The notes under the pieces are model-generated. The model saw only the letters and a list, made by a program, of their open reading frames with translations. It did no database searches and was not told the DNA's origin. A stretch of DNA of 64,000 bases from Pedobacter sp. MC2016-05 (GTDB taxonomy: Bacteria; Bacteroidota; Bacteroidia; Sphingobacteriales; Sphingobacteriaceae), in the NCBI RefSeq assembly GCF_026239735.1, contig NZ_JAPIVT010000024.1, positions 17,441 to 81,440 of the forward strand, read 5' to 3'. Below, one piece after another: positions 25,187-33,862 of this stretch; the first letter of the stretch is position 1; each line of letters begins with the position of its first letter. A program made the position numbers and the translations under genes.

Positions 25187-25867
25187 ATGTGCGGAAGAAC
25201 ACTGATAGGGGAGAGTAAGGCCATGGCGGCAAAGGCAGGTCTTATCCTTGGCGAGGAAGCTAAAGAAAAGGACACCAACCGGCCTCCGGGCACGGATATG
25301 CCTGTAATATTGGATGCCCGTTCGGGCAAACTTCATTATGTCAAATGGGGGCTTATTCCCTCATTTTCGGTTGAAACGCCCAAATTTGCTACCACTTATT
25401 GCCGTATTGAAACCATGCACGCTTTACCGACCTATAAAAACCTGATCGGACGGCGTCATTGTGTTTTTGTGGTGGAAGGGTTTTATGAATGGGACAGGAG
25501 CAGTACCCAGAAGCAGCCCTATTTTTTTGAACGCAGAGACGAGGCACTCATGCTGATTGCGGGTTTTTGGGACAGTTGGAAAGATCCAAAGACTGGTATC
25601 GTGATCCCGTCCTGTACCATGATCATGCAACCGGCCAATGAATTTATGTCCAAGATTCATGACGGCATGCCCTGCATCCTTTCCCAGGCAGAAAGCGCGA
25701 TCTGGCTGGACCGTGAGCTGCCTTCCAGGGAACGGTTAACTGTACTGCATCCGGTTAATAATGATTTGCTGAAAGGCTGGCAGGTGGATAAAAAGATCAA
25801 TAACGCCCGCAATAAAGATGAGGACAACAATAAGCCTTCGGGTCCTGACCTGACGCTTTTCAATTAA
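25187..25867 (+). CDS. SOS response-associated peptidase (SRAP/YedK/HMCES family)
   Basis: A 226-residue SRAP-domain protein. Family members shield abasic sites in single-stranded DNA by forming a thiazolidine link through Cys2. The start at 25187 exposes MCGR, giving the required Cys2 after Met removal; a longer frame from 25088 would bury it and overlap umuC. Glu101 (GFYEW) and His158 (KIHDGMP), the other catalytic residues, are present. The usual Asn of the NARxET motif is Tyr71 here (YCRIET), which is odd; Arg73 is kept. The gene starts 16 bp after umuC, so it belongs to the same mutagenesis operon. Confidence 0.9.
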   Translation: MCGRTLIGESKAMAAKAGLILGEEAKEKDTNRPPGTDMPVILDARSGKLHYVKWGLIPSFSVETPKFATTYCRIETMHALPTYKNLIGRRHCVFVVEGFYEWDRSSTQKQPYFFERRDEALMLIAGFWDSWKDPKTGIVIPSCTMIMQPANEFMSKIHDGMPCILSQAESAIWLDRELPSRERLTVLHPVNNDLLKGWQVDKKINNARNKDEDNNKPSGPDLTLFN

Positions 25868-25920
25868 CTTGAATGGCTGGACGTCTGGATAGTCTTTATG
25901 ATATGCTGGAAGTCTGAAAT

Positions 25921-25944
25921 AACAGCTTAGCGATCAGCTGTTTT
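25921..25944 (+). terminator. Weak terminator of the umuDC-SRAP operon
   Basis: AACAGCT (25921-25927) pairs with AGCTGTT (25936-25942) around an 8-nt loop, followed by TT. It lies 54 bp after the SRAP stop. The T-run is short, so the call is tentative. Confidence 0.45.
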
Positions 25945-25997
25945 AGAATGTATTAATCATCTTTTGAAGTATGTTGTTAACTATATTTGATTGATTC

Positions 25998-26636
25998 TTA
26001 CGCTTCACCTGCTTCTGTTTTCGCTATGGCAGTTCTGATTCTGCTCAGGGTCTCGAGTCTCATCCCCAAAAAGGATGCAATGTATTTTAGTGGTACCCTA
26101 TTGAGCAGGTGAGGGTAAATATGCCGAAACCGATCGTAGCGCTTGGCCGCTGTGGGCAGCTTGGCTATATATGCCCGCTCAGAAGCGCCCCTGAAATAGA
26201 TTTCGGTCATCTTCCTTCCTACATAGTTGGCGATCGGGAAATGATTGTACAAATACCTGGACATGGAATGCGGCACCGCTATGGCGAGCACAGGTTTAAT
26301 GCTTTCAATGTATTCCTCGGAATCCACTTCTTGCCATAGGTTTCGGATACTGCCGGCCAGTTCGAAATCTGCAGCAATCCAGGTAGTGATTTTATGATTC
26401 CCTGCTTTAATATATCCATGTACAGCGCCTCTGATGATCGGAAATATGTACCGATTGCGTTTAAGCGGAGAGGCAATGTGTTTGCCCTTTGGAAAGGATA
26501 CCGGGAATGTCTCTTTGTTGATTATCTGCTCAATCTCCGGATTGAGCTCATGATAAGACTGAAAGACTGCAATCAGTGGTGATCTGCCCCCGAAGTCGTT
26601 CCATTTTGCTTCTCCGTATTCGTTCTGTAAATTCAT
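25998..26636 (-). CDS. Crp/Fnr-family regulator
   Basis: A 212-residue protein with a jelly-roll effector domain (about 35-130, including FPKGKHIASPLKRNRYIFPI and IIRGAVHGYI) and a C-terminal HTH (VPLKYIASFLGMRLETLSRI). Bacteroidota have many such regulators with diverged ligand sites; no cAMP signature or iron-sulfur cysteines are visible. It stands between the mutagenesis operon (convergent) and a histidine kinase on the same strand about 195 bp upstream. The target is unknown. Confidence 0.85.
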   Translation of the reverse strand: MNLQNEYGEAKWNDFGGRSPLIAVFQSYHELNPEIEQIINKETFPVSFPKGKHIASPLKRNRYIFPIIRGAVHGYIKAGNHKITTWIAADFELAGSIRNLWQEVDSEEYIESIKPVLAIAVPHSMSRYLYNHFPIANYVGRKMTEIYFRGASERAYIAKLPTAAKRYDRFRHIYPHLLNRVPLKYIASFLGMRLETLSRIRTAIAKTEAGEA

Positions 26637-26830
26637 CTGCGTTTACTTATAGGATTTCTGCTATACCTTAGATCTGAATTTTATACACAATTCCAGCGGG
26701 AGTTTTGTTTGACCAGGATATAATGTTGTGGATTAGCTACACTTATACTGCATTTTAAATACCAATATGTTGCTGACATTCCGGATTTTTAGGGTTTCTG
26801 GAAATCTTAACTTGAGCAAGTTAACATGCA

Positions 26831-27961
26831 TTAATTGGCCTGCAGGGGCAAAGTAAAACGGAAAGTGCTTCCTTCGCCTAATTTGCTTTCTACCCAGATC
26901 TTTCCGCCATGGCGTTGTATGATTTCGCTACAGAGAAATAGACCAAGCCCGAGACCTTGCGTACCGCTTTCCTGCATGCGGTAGAACCGGGAAAAAATCA
27001 GCTCAAATTTATCCTCTGGTATACCTGGTCCCTGGTCACGGACACTGATGATGACCTGGTTATCATTCACTTCGAGAGAGATCTCCACAAGCTTTGATGA
27101 AGGTGAGTACCGGATCGCGTTGGTCAACAGATTTACAAGTACCTGTTCGATCCTTTGCGCATCGAGCATGATGCTTAACGCATCAATATCGGTGCGGAAT
27201 TTAAACTCATGCTCGGGATGGACATGTACCATGAGCTCAATACTGTCTTCGATGATGCGTTTGATATTGTTGGCTTCGGTCGTCAGCAGTAGCTTTCCGG
27301 CTTGTATCTTTGTGATATCCAATAAGTCATCGATCAGGGCCGTTATTTTTTTTACCTGCTGGGCAGCTCTGCTAATGATGTGCTTAGACTTCTGGTCTCC
27401 GCTTGTTTTTTCAAGGATTTGTAGATAGCCGTTTAAACTGGTCAGCGGCGTTTTCAGTTCATGGCTTGCCAATCCTATGAATTCATTTTGTCTCTCACTG
27501 AGCGTTTTCACCTGCTCATAAAGCCGTGCTTTTTCCTGCTGTAACAAGATCTGCTCGCTGATATTCCTTGCAATCTTTGATGCGCCGATGATTTTTCCAT
27601 CTTCAGCAACGACCGGGGAAACGGTCACTGAAATCGGAATCAGTGTGCCGAATTTGGTTAATCTGACCGTTTCGAAATGAGCTACTTTTTGACCTGCCTT
27701 GATCTGTGAAATGATAAAGGTTTCTTCCTCAAGGCGATCGGGTGGAATGATTAGCGAAATATGCTTGCCAATAGCTTCAGTTTCCAGGTAGCCGAACATT
27801 TTTTCGGCGGCAGGATTCCAGCTCATAATGATGCCATCGAGCGTTTTACTGATAATCGTATCATCAGAATTCGCTACAATTGCCGCTAATATGGCATTTC
27901 TTTCGTTCAATAAAGCTTTTATCATAGGTTGATGGGCCCCAAAGTTAAAAAGAATATTCAT
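26831..27961 (-). CDS. PAS-domain sensor histidine kinase
   Basis: A 376-residue soluble kinase without membrane segments. A PAS/PAC domain (about 24-138: ANSDDTIISKTLDGIIMSWN, then GKIIGASKIARNISEQ) senses an internal signal. The HisKA phosphoacceptor is His167 in GLASHELKTPLTSL. The HATPase has N-box LVNLLTNAIRYSP, G1 DQGPGIP and G2 GLGLGLFLC. The start may be this ATG or Met13. No response regulator is cotranscribed; the lone receiver at 28886 on the other strand is a possible partner. Confidence 0.92.
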   Translation of the reverse strand: MNILFNFGAHQPMIKALLNERNAILAAIVANSDDTIISKTLDGIIMSWNPAAEKMFGYLETEAIGKHISLIIPPDRLEEETFIISQIKAGQKVAHFETVRLTKFGTLIPISVTVSPVVAEDGKIIGASKIARNISEQILLQQEKARLYEQVKTLSERQNEFIGLASHELKTPLTSLNGYLQILEKTSGDQKSKHIISRAAQQVKKITALIDDLLDITKIQAGKLLLTTEANNIKRIIEDSIELMVHVHPEHEFKFRTDIDALSIMLDAQRIEQVLVNLLTNAIRYSPSSKLVEISLEVNDNQVIISVRDQGPGIPEDKFELIFSRFYRMQESGTQGLGLGLFLCSEIIQRHGGKIWVESKLGEGSTFRFTLPLQAN

Positions 27962-28337
27962 AATAGTTGTAAAGCATTTGTGCGCTATAAAGTCATCATC
28001 TTATAGAGTATCACAACGGATTTGCCTGACGTGACCTTTTATTAGGTGTAACACACTTTTTGCCATACAGCTACAGTGAACAAGCGAGAGAGAAATACTA
28101 TAATTTTGCCAAAACGTAAAATGATGAAATAGATGTGTTTGTCAAAATCTGATATAGGTATCTTTTTGATAAGAGAACAATGCTTGATTTCAAATTCATA
28201 TCCAGGAATATCAGTATGGCGCTATTATTGATTGAAAAGCCAATCAATTATTCAGCGAACGTATATAGGAGAAATATTGATGATAAATGTCAAATAAACG
28301 ATTTTATGTAGTTTTAATCAGTCATATTTTAATAGTA
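27962..28337. other. Intergenic region between divergent kinase and LuxR-type genes
   Basis: No open frame of note. It contains the upstream regions of the minus-strand kinase and of the plus-strand HTH gene. The recognisable control site is the palindrome at 28338, listed separately. Confidence 0.45.
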
Positions 28338-28361
28338 AGTGTAAATTTTACACTATATTTG
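28338..28361 (+). promoter_or_regulatory. Palindromic operator overlapping a -7 promoter element
   Basis: The 17-bp perfect palindrome AGTGTAAA-T-TTTACACT (28338-28354) runs into TATATTTG (28354-28361), a TAnnTTTG -7 element. The ATG of the solo LuxR-type gene is at 28366, so the message would be nearly leaderless. A protein bound to the palindrome would block the promoter; self-repression by the encoded HTH protein is likely. Confidence 0.6.
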
Positions 28362-28365
28362 ATCC

Positions 28366-28596
28366 ATGAATCTGAATAAAAACGTCTCACTAAACATCAT
28401 GGGTATTAGTGCCCTGGATATCAGAATGATAGAATTGATCGCCCAGGGATTAACCTATAACGAAATTAGTGCTGAATTGAATGTTATTCCATCCAAGGCG
28501 GAGGGCATACGTAAAAAGCTGATCGCAAAAACCCATACCAAAAATGCAGCTTCGTTGATATCCTTCGCTTACAGGTTTGGATTGCTGAAAACATAA
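28366..28596 (+). CDS. Solo LuxR/GerE-type HTH protein
   Basis: A 76-residue protein that is almost only a LuxR-type DNA-binding domain: ISALDIRMIELIAQGLTYNE, then ISAELNVIPSKAEGIRKKLI and NAASLISFAYRFGLLK. There is no receiver or PAS domain. It is a paralogue of the 76-residue protein at 30397 on the other strand; compare NTAALIACSFRLGIL. A palindrome overlapping its -7 element suggests autoregulation. It may act with the adjacent receiver protein, which lacks an output domain, as a split response regulator; that is inference. Confidence 0.8.
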   Translation: MNLNKNVSLNIMGISALDIRMIELIAQGLTYNEISAELNVIPSKAEGIRKKLIAKTHTKNAASLISFAYRFGLLKT

Positions 28597-28885
28597 AAAA
28601 GCTTTTATCCCTGGAACAAGAAAACGCTATTCGTTTTTATTTCTCCAAAGTCACCTGGATCTTAACTTAAATTAGCAAAAATTAAGTTATCATTTTCTCC
28701 TATAGACTTTGATTTCAGAATCCGGTTATTCAGCTCCTAATCGCAATGTCTCGATGACTCGCTGTTTAATTGAATATCCCTTCTGCTCGTCGCCTCATCT
28801 CATATTGCTGAACTTTCCTGTAACAAATTTTAATTGCCAAAACAAAACCTCATGAAAATTGATTCTATTTTCATAGCTGGAGGTA

Positions 28886-29248
28886 ATGAGAAAAAAAATA
28901 GATTTATTGGAAGATGACGAGGGGATCAGGGATGTTATAACCATGATCCTTTCTGACGAAAATTATGAGGTGCGTAGTTTCAGTAACATCACAGAGTTTA
29001 TGAACAGGGATACCTTTCATTATCCTGATCTTTTTTTATTGGATGTTATGCTCCCAGATGGCAACGGAATGGAGGTATGTGCGATGCTGAAAACAAATGA
29101 TAATACCAGATCGACGCCAATAGTCATGATGAGTGCCAAGTATGATGAGCTGCAGATCAAACGATCATGTGAAGCAAGTGCTTTTGTATCCAAACCTTTC
29201 GAGATAGACTTCCTGCTGAAGAAAATCGGCGCTATTATCCAAAACTAA
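28886..29248 (+). CDS. Stand-alone response-regulator receiver domain
   Basis: A 120-residue CheY-like protein with acidic pair LLEDDEG (about 8-11), phosphoacceptor Asp53 (FLLDVMLPDGNG), Ser in VMMSAK and Lys in FVSKPFE. There is no output domain. It probably receives phosphate from one of the nearby orphan hybrid-free kinases (26831, 31683 or 33863) and acts by protein contact. It is followed 32 bp later by the DUF421 membrane protein gene. Confidence 0.92.
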   Translation: MRKKIDLLEDDEGIRDVITMILSDENYEVRSFSNITEFMNRDTFHYPDLFLLDVMLPDGNGMEVCAMLKTNDNTRSTPIVMMSAKYDELQIKRSCEASAFVSKPFEIDFLLKKIGAIIQN

Positions 29249-29280
29249 ACTTAGATAATTATTTTGTTTCCAATAAACAC

Positions 29281-29970
29281 ATGATTGCAGATATTGATTA
29301 CCAGAATTTATTTCTTAAAGATCTCGACTTAAGCCTTGCACTAGAAATCGGCCTTCGAACGATCATCATGTTTACTTTTGTTCTTGTCTTTCTTCGCTCT
29401 TCTGGCAAGAAGGGGGTAAGGCAGTTGAGTATTTTTGAAGTAGCAATTATTATCTCACTGGGTTCTGCTGCAGGGGATCCTATGCTGAGCAGTGAATCAG
29501 CCATATTTCCATCCCTCCTGGTTTTTCTCATTATATTGGTCATTTATCGCCTGATCACCTATCTGGCAGCGAAGAACCAGGGAATTGAAGATATACTGGA
29601 AGGGAAGGCCACCTATATCATTGAAGACGGTATGTTCACCTTGCAGGAAGAAGGAGATGCAAATTTTGCGCAAGATGAATTTTTTGCCGAAATGAGAACC
29701 CAAAGTATCGAACATGTAGGTCAGGTACGCACTGCTGTATTAGAGTCGAATGGTCAGGTCAGTTTTCTGTTTTATGCCAAAGAAGAAAAAAAGAAAGGTA
29801 TGCCCGTTTTTCCAAAGCCATTTTCGAAACGTTCTGTTGTTGTATCTGAAAACGGAGATTATGCCTGTACGCACTGCGCAAATGTTGAACAATTATCGGC
29901 ACCGGCGAAATGTACAAGATGCGGTAAAGAGGAATGGGTGCTGGCAATTGATACTTTGAGGACAGCATAA
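29281..29970 (+). CDS. DUF421 (YetF-like) membrane protein with C-terminal zinc ribbon
   Basis: A 229-residue protein. Three N-terminal membrane helices (about 22-42, 50-64 and 75-95) carry the DUF421 motifs RTIIMFTFVLVFLRSSGKKG and REL-like RQLSIFEVAIIISLGSAAGD. The cytoplasmic domain contains ILEGKATYIIEDG. The last 45 residues add CTHC...CTRC, a probable rubredoxin-like zinc ribbon not found in the basic YetF form. Function is unknown; in Bacillus, YetF-type proteins are linked to sporulation and germination. It is cotranscribed with the upstream receiver gene (32 bp). Confidence 0.85.
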   Translation: MIADIDYQNLFLKDLDLSLALEIGLRTIIMFTFVLVFLRSSGKKGVRQLSIFEVAIIISLGSAAGDPMLSSESAIFPSLLVFLIILVIYRLITYLAAKNQGIEDILEGKATYIIEDGMFTLQEEGDANFAQDEFFAEMRTQSIEHVGQVRTAVLESNGQVSFLFYAKEEKKKGMPVFPKPFSKRSVVVSENGDYACTHCANVEQLSAPAKCTRCGKEEWVLAIDTLRTA

Positions 29971-30138
29971 CTAAAATGATATATTTAAATGGCTGTAAGC
30001 GGGCCAGGATTGCTTTTTTTAAGCATTCCAAAAACAGCATATTGGATTGGATTTCTGTGAAACCGTGCTATATCTAAATATTGGAGGAAAGTAAGCTTTG
30101 AAAAAATTCAGCTTCTGGCAGTTCTTTTTTAATTTTTG

Positions 30139-30375
30139 TTAGCTGTAAAGATTACCCAATGACATTGTTTTCCCTTCGCTATCTGGTATTTTGATTATTT
30201 CTTGGGCCACCAGGCGATTATTTACCATTCCAATACAAAACTGAACGACTTCAAATCTGTTATAGACAATTCTGTTATCCTCATGATGAAAGCGGATTTT
30301 TTGACCATTATTGTCTTTAATTATCCCGCAGCCTGACAGGCTATTGTAGGATAAAATGATTCCCAAACGCTTCAT
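30139..30375 (-). CDS. Small cold-shock-like OB-fold protein
   Basis: A 78-residue protein. The first 50 residues follow the cold-shock fold order: LGIILSYNSLSGCGIIKDNN recalls the G-xx-K...G-x-G-F-I strand, then IRFHHEDN for the FVH strand, and VVQFCIGMVNNRLVAQEI for the V-F-x-x...A-x-x-V strand. The aromatic RNP residues are mostly missing, so RNA binding may be lost or changed. It is directly downstream (21 bp) of the solo LuxR-type gene on the same strand and is probably cotranscribed. Confidence 0.6.
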   Translation of the reverse strand: MKRLGIILSYNSLSGCGIIKDNNGQKIRFHHEDNRIVYNRFEVVQFCIGMVNNRLVAQEIIKIPDSEGKTMSLGNLYS

Positions 30376-30396
30376 ATCAGCATGCAGATTTATATT

Positions 30397-30624
30397 TTAA
30401 GTGAGAATACCTAACCTGAATGAGCAGGCTATTAAGGCAGCAGTGTTTCTACTCTTTGACTTTCGAAGCATACTTATTCGTATTGAATCCACTGTTCGCT
30501 TACTGGAAAATACTATTTCTCCTATTTCCTTATTTGTTAATCCTTCAGCAATCATGTTCAAGATCATTAGTTCCCTGTGATTAAAAACAATTGCTGGACT
30601 TGCGGAAACAGGAATGTAATGCAT
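30397..30624 (-). CDS. Second solo LuxR/GerE-type HTH protein
   Basis: A LuxR-type HTH protein of about 75 residues from Met at 30624; an upstream ATG at 30657 would add 11 residues. The HTH is FNHRELMILNMIAEGLTNKE, then IGEIVFSSKRTVDSIRISML. It is a paralogue of the protein at 28366, sharing the ending NTAALIACSFRLGIL. It lacks any sensing domain. It is followed by the cold-shock-like gene. Together with the other solo HTH, it brackets the receiver/DUF421 pair. Confidence 0.8.
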   Translation of the reverse strand: MHYIPVSASPAIVFNHRELMILNMIAEGLTNKEIGEIVFSSKRTVDSIRISMLRKSKSRNTAALIACSFRLGILT

Positions 30625-30952
30625 GGTTAAATATACCCAATATCTTCCGGTATACATTTTTTAAAACAAAAGATAGTATAAATACCAGAATGTTGTTTTA
30701 AAGTGGCTCTAGCATCAGTTGATAGTACAAGCTATCAGAACCCTAAGCAAGTAAATATAAGGCGAGATCCTGAGAGGATATGAGAGGCATTTAATCATAT
30801 TATTATTGAATATTATGACTCAATAGCTTGAATAAATTGTTTAACTTTATAGAAGTTCAGCAGAATATTATTTTATCTTCCTGCTTCATGAGAAGACCTG
30901 CATGTTCCTTACCTATCATGGCAAAGCAGTGTCATTGTTTTAGAACTGACTG

Positions 30953-31135
30953 ATGATGATCAAGAAAGAGTTTGAGTGGGATGGAGAGGTTGATACCAGG
31001 GATCTTTTTGACCGATCAGAAAAGCTTATACAATCCTCCAATCGGATCATTTCCGATATGGAAATTCAGGTTCAGCAGTGTAGATTTCTGATTGAAGCAC
31101 TTACTTCAAAAATAAAGCGCAACCAAGGTTTATAA
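30953..31135 (+). CDS. Small coiled-coil hypothetical protein
   Basis: A 60-residue frame beginning at two consecutive ATGs (30953 and 30956). The sequence is charged and helix-forming (RSEKLIQSSNRIISDMEIQV, then a basic end KIKRNQGL), and heptad-like Ile/Leu spacing suggests a coiled coil. No domain was recognised. It is isolated between regulatory genes, so it may be a small regulator or chance frame. Confidence 0.45.
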   Translation: MMIKKEFEWDGEVDTRDLFDRSEKLIQSSNRIISDMEIQVQQCRFLIEALTSKIKRNQGL

Positions 31136-31682
31136 GCTAAACTGGAGCAAGGATTTTTCTTTTGTCATCTTAAGGATTCCAGTGGAAATACCTTTGATGT
31201 TCATTAATCGTCCGGCTGTCTGAAAATAAGATCTCACACCAATATTGTTATCACATTCGGCCAAGAAAAATGTTACTGGATTCCTGATTTGGTCAACCTG
31301 AGCTTGGGGATCAGTGATCTGTCATGATCATTCAGTTAATCCCGGGAATATAATAGTGATAGAAGTCTATTATTTACGCCGGTTTTTAAATCGTTAAGAT
31401 GCCAGTCGAAATCTACACACTGATATATAAAACGGTTATATTTCCGGTCGATGATGCATATCAACTTCTAGGTGGTTTGGGAATGAATGCGTTGCTTGAT
31501 CCCATCTGAAATATTAATGAATTCCCGCTTGAACTATCCACAGGAAGACTGGTAAATAAAAAAGGGCATCTGCAATATTAAAAAATTGCAGGCAGGAAAG
31601 ATGCATATTTTACGCGCTCATGTATGGTTTTTTATTTCTGAAAATACGTGTTAGATTATTTTTTTTGTAAAAAAAAAGGTTT
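31136..31682. other. Intergenic stretch with one unclear minus-strand frame
   Basis: About 545 bp without a clear gene. On the minus strand an open stretch of about 63 codons ends near 31135 (FFLAECDNNIGVRSYFQTAG and on to a stop). It has protein-like composition but only a late Met, so it may be the end of a lost gene. A 6-bp inverted repeat TGCAAT/ATTGCA near 31570 lacks a T-run. Confidence 0.35.
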
Positions 31683-33122
31683 TTACTTTGGCAGCTCAAA
31701 CCAAAAATTTGTCCCGGTGAGGGGATCACTGCTAACGCCGATTTTTCCAAGATGCTTGCGGACAATGTTTGCACTGATGAACAACCCTAGGCCTAAACCT
31801 GAAGCGCTGTTCTTGTTATCTGTTGCCTGATAATATCGGTCAAAAAGAAGTGGTATCTTATCTTGGGGTATTCCGGGGCCTTTATCAATAATCGAAACCC
31901 GGATGCTATCCTGCTGATTTTCAATGTTGACTTTGATCTTGCTGGATTTAGGGGCGTATTTGATGGCATTGCCGATCAGGTTGGTTAATACACGCCCTAT
32001 TCTTTCCGAGTCTGCCGTAAGCATACTATTTTTGTGTCCCAGTAGCTCAATGGATTGAGTTGGCAACGTTTCAAACTGATCTATCACTTCCTCCGCCAAA
32101 AAGTAGATGTCAAAATCTTCTTTTCTTAGCGAGAGCTGCTCTTCATAATTTTTCCCGGCATTCAACAGGTCGTCAATAATTGCAGTGATCCTGTTGATTC
32201 CCTTATTGGCCTGAAGGATCAGCGATTTAACACGCTCTGAAGCACCGTCCTGACTACGGTCGAGAAGTTGTAGTGAAGCTTTAAGACTGGTAACGGGCGT
32301 TTTCAGCTCGTGACTGGCAATACTGATGAAGTCATCTTTATGCCGCTCTATCAATTTGTCTTTGGTGATATCATTGATTACGCCAATCACCCTGACGACC
32401 TGACCGGAATCATCCTTTTCGGGCGTACCTTTAATGTTCAGCCATTGAAGTTGTCCGTCCTTTCGCAGTACCCGGGCCTGTACATCCAGACCATCCGTTT
32501 GGGCGATTTTTTGTAAAGCGCCTTTAAAGCTTTCCAGATCACGCTCTGACAGATGAGGGTAGTAATCTTCCAAAAACCATTTTTTACTATTGGAATCATA
32601 ACCAAAGAGCTGGTCGTGATCAGGTGAGCGGAATACTTCACCCGATTTGATATCAAGCTCCCATATGGCCGTTCCTGAATATTTTAATGCAACATTTAAC
32701 CGCTTTTGGCTATTTTCAAAATGTTTCAGTCCGGTGATGTCGTCGAGCACCGTAAAACCGAATGTTTCACCCTGGTCGGTATATAAAATTGTTGTCACAT
32801 CTACCCATACAATTTCCCGGTCTTTGCGGTAGAGGCATGCTTTTAGCTTAAAGTTCGATACCTGTTTAGCCCACAGTTCTTCCTGGAGATGATGCCAGTG
32901 GTCTATATGTTCTTCGCAGGCATGATCCAAAATTTTTGTGCCCAGAATTTCTTCGGCTGTATAACCGAGCAGCTTACAAAGTGCTTTATTAACCTTTAAA
33001 ATGGTGAGATCTGAATTTATGATTTTTGTGGCGACGCTGCTGAGTTCAAATATACTATTGAACTTTGCATCACACTCCCTAAAACGTTGCTCGAAGCCAT
33101 GCTTTTCACTATCTTTTTTCAT
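31683..33122 (-). CDS. Sensor histidine kinase with two PAS domains
   Basis: A 479-residue soluble kinase. PAS1 is at about 15-130 (FNSIFELSSVATKIINSDLT, and FGFTVLDDITGLKH) and PAS2/PAC at about 140-258 (SGTAIWELDIKSGEVFRSPD, then VIGVINDITKDK). HisKA has His271 in SIASHELKTPVTSL. The HATPase has NLIGNAIKYAP, DKGPGIP and GLGLGLFIS. No transmembrane segments. It has no cognate regulator in the same operon. With the kinases at 26831 and 33863 it forms a set of three similar soluble PAS kinases, all on the minus strand. Confidence 0.93.
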   Translation of the reverse strand: MKKDSEKHGFEQRFRECDAKFNSIFELSSVATKIINSDLTILKVNKALCKLLGYTAEEILGTKILDHACEEHIDHWHHLQEELWAKQVSNFKLKACLYRKDREIVWVDVTTILYTDQGETFGFTVLDDITGLKHFENSQKRLNVALKYSGTAIWELDIKSGEVFRSPDHDQLFGYDSNSKKWFLEDYYPHLSERDLESFKGALQKIAQTDGLDVQARVLRKDGQLQWLNIKGTPEKDDSGQVVRVIGVINDITKDKLIERHKDDFISIASHELKTPVTSLKASLQLLDRSQDGASERVKSLILQANKGINRITAIIDDLLNAGKNYEEQLSLRKEDFDIYFLAEEVIDQFETLPTQSIELLGHKNSMLTADSERIGRVLTNLIGNAIKYAPKSSKIKVNIENQQDSIRVSIIDKGPGIPQDKIPLLFDRYYQATDNKNSASGLGLGLFISANIVRKHLGKIGVSSDPLTGTNFWFELPK

Positions 33123-33189
33123 ATTTTACGCTACTGTATTCTTAACATTTTTTATGCATAAGTGTTTGAGCTGAGATCGAGCCAAAACA

Positions 33190-33790
33190 AAAATACATCG
33201 CGATTGATTTAGTATACATATCAGCATTTATTGTTATTGCAATCGGCTCAGCAGCAGGGGGCCTTGAGCCACTACAAAATATACTAAGTCAGTTAGCTCA
33301 TCCCTTTAATGCTGCAATCGTTTTGATCCATCATATTCCAAAAGGCAATAACAGTAACCTTGCATTGATTCTTAAAAGGGTAACAGATATACCGGTTATA
33401 AAAGTTGTTGAGGATACAAAAGTAGAAAAGAGAAAATCTATGCACTGGGTATAGGCAAAATCATGATAGTTATAAACGGTACGCTGATGTTAAGATAGGT
33501 CAGAAGAGGAAAACATCAATAGGGGAATCGATGAGTTTTTTATAAGTCTTGCCAGGGACGTAGGGCATCTTGCGATAGGAGTGGTCCTTTCCGGAGCAGG
33601 GCTGGATGGATTGCAAAGTGCGATGGCCATAGAAGATCAGCAAGGCCTGATTATTGTGCAGGATCCGGATACCGCCCAGTTCGGATTAATGCCGGGATCC
33701 CTTGTTGCAAACGACCATCCTGACTATGTACTGTCCCCAAAAGGCATCGCAACAAAACTTCGGGAAAAAACTGCTTTGGTGAATGAGTAG
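33190..33790 (+). pseudogene. Degenerate CheB-type methylesterase gene
   Basis: The plus strand encodes the start of a CheB catalytic domain (IVIAIGSAAGGLEPLQNILS, then AAIVLIHHIPKG) up to a TAG at 33452-33454. A shifted piece follows (IMIVINGTLMLR), and then the C-terminal part from about 33527 (IDEFFISLARDVGHLAIGVV, LSGAGLDG, VQDPDTAQFGLMPGSLVAN). At least one stop and one frameshift break it, and no ATG precedes the first part. The usual catalytic Ser of GASxGG also reads Ala (GSAAGG). It is dead, and lies between two PAS kinases, one of which has a PAS type seen in CheB-CheR-PAS fusions. Confidence 0.75.
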
Positions 33791-33862
33791 TTCATTTTGT
33801 ATGTCTCGGGGATGCGCTCCTTTAATCATATAGCTAAGACCTGATATTCTTTTGATGATATT

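Noticed and set aside
31570..31600. Short inverted repeat TGCAAT/ATTGCA as terminator.
   Set aside because: Six-bp AT-rich stem without a T-run and not directly after a gene.
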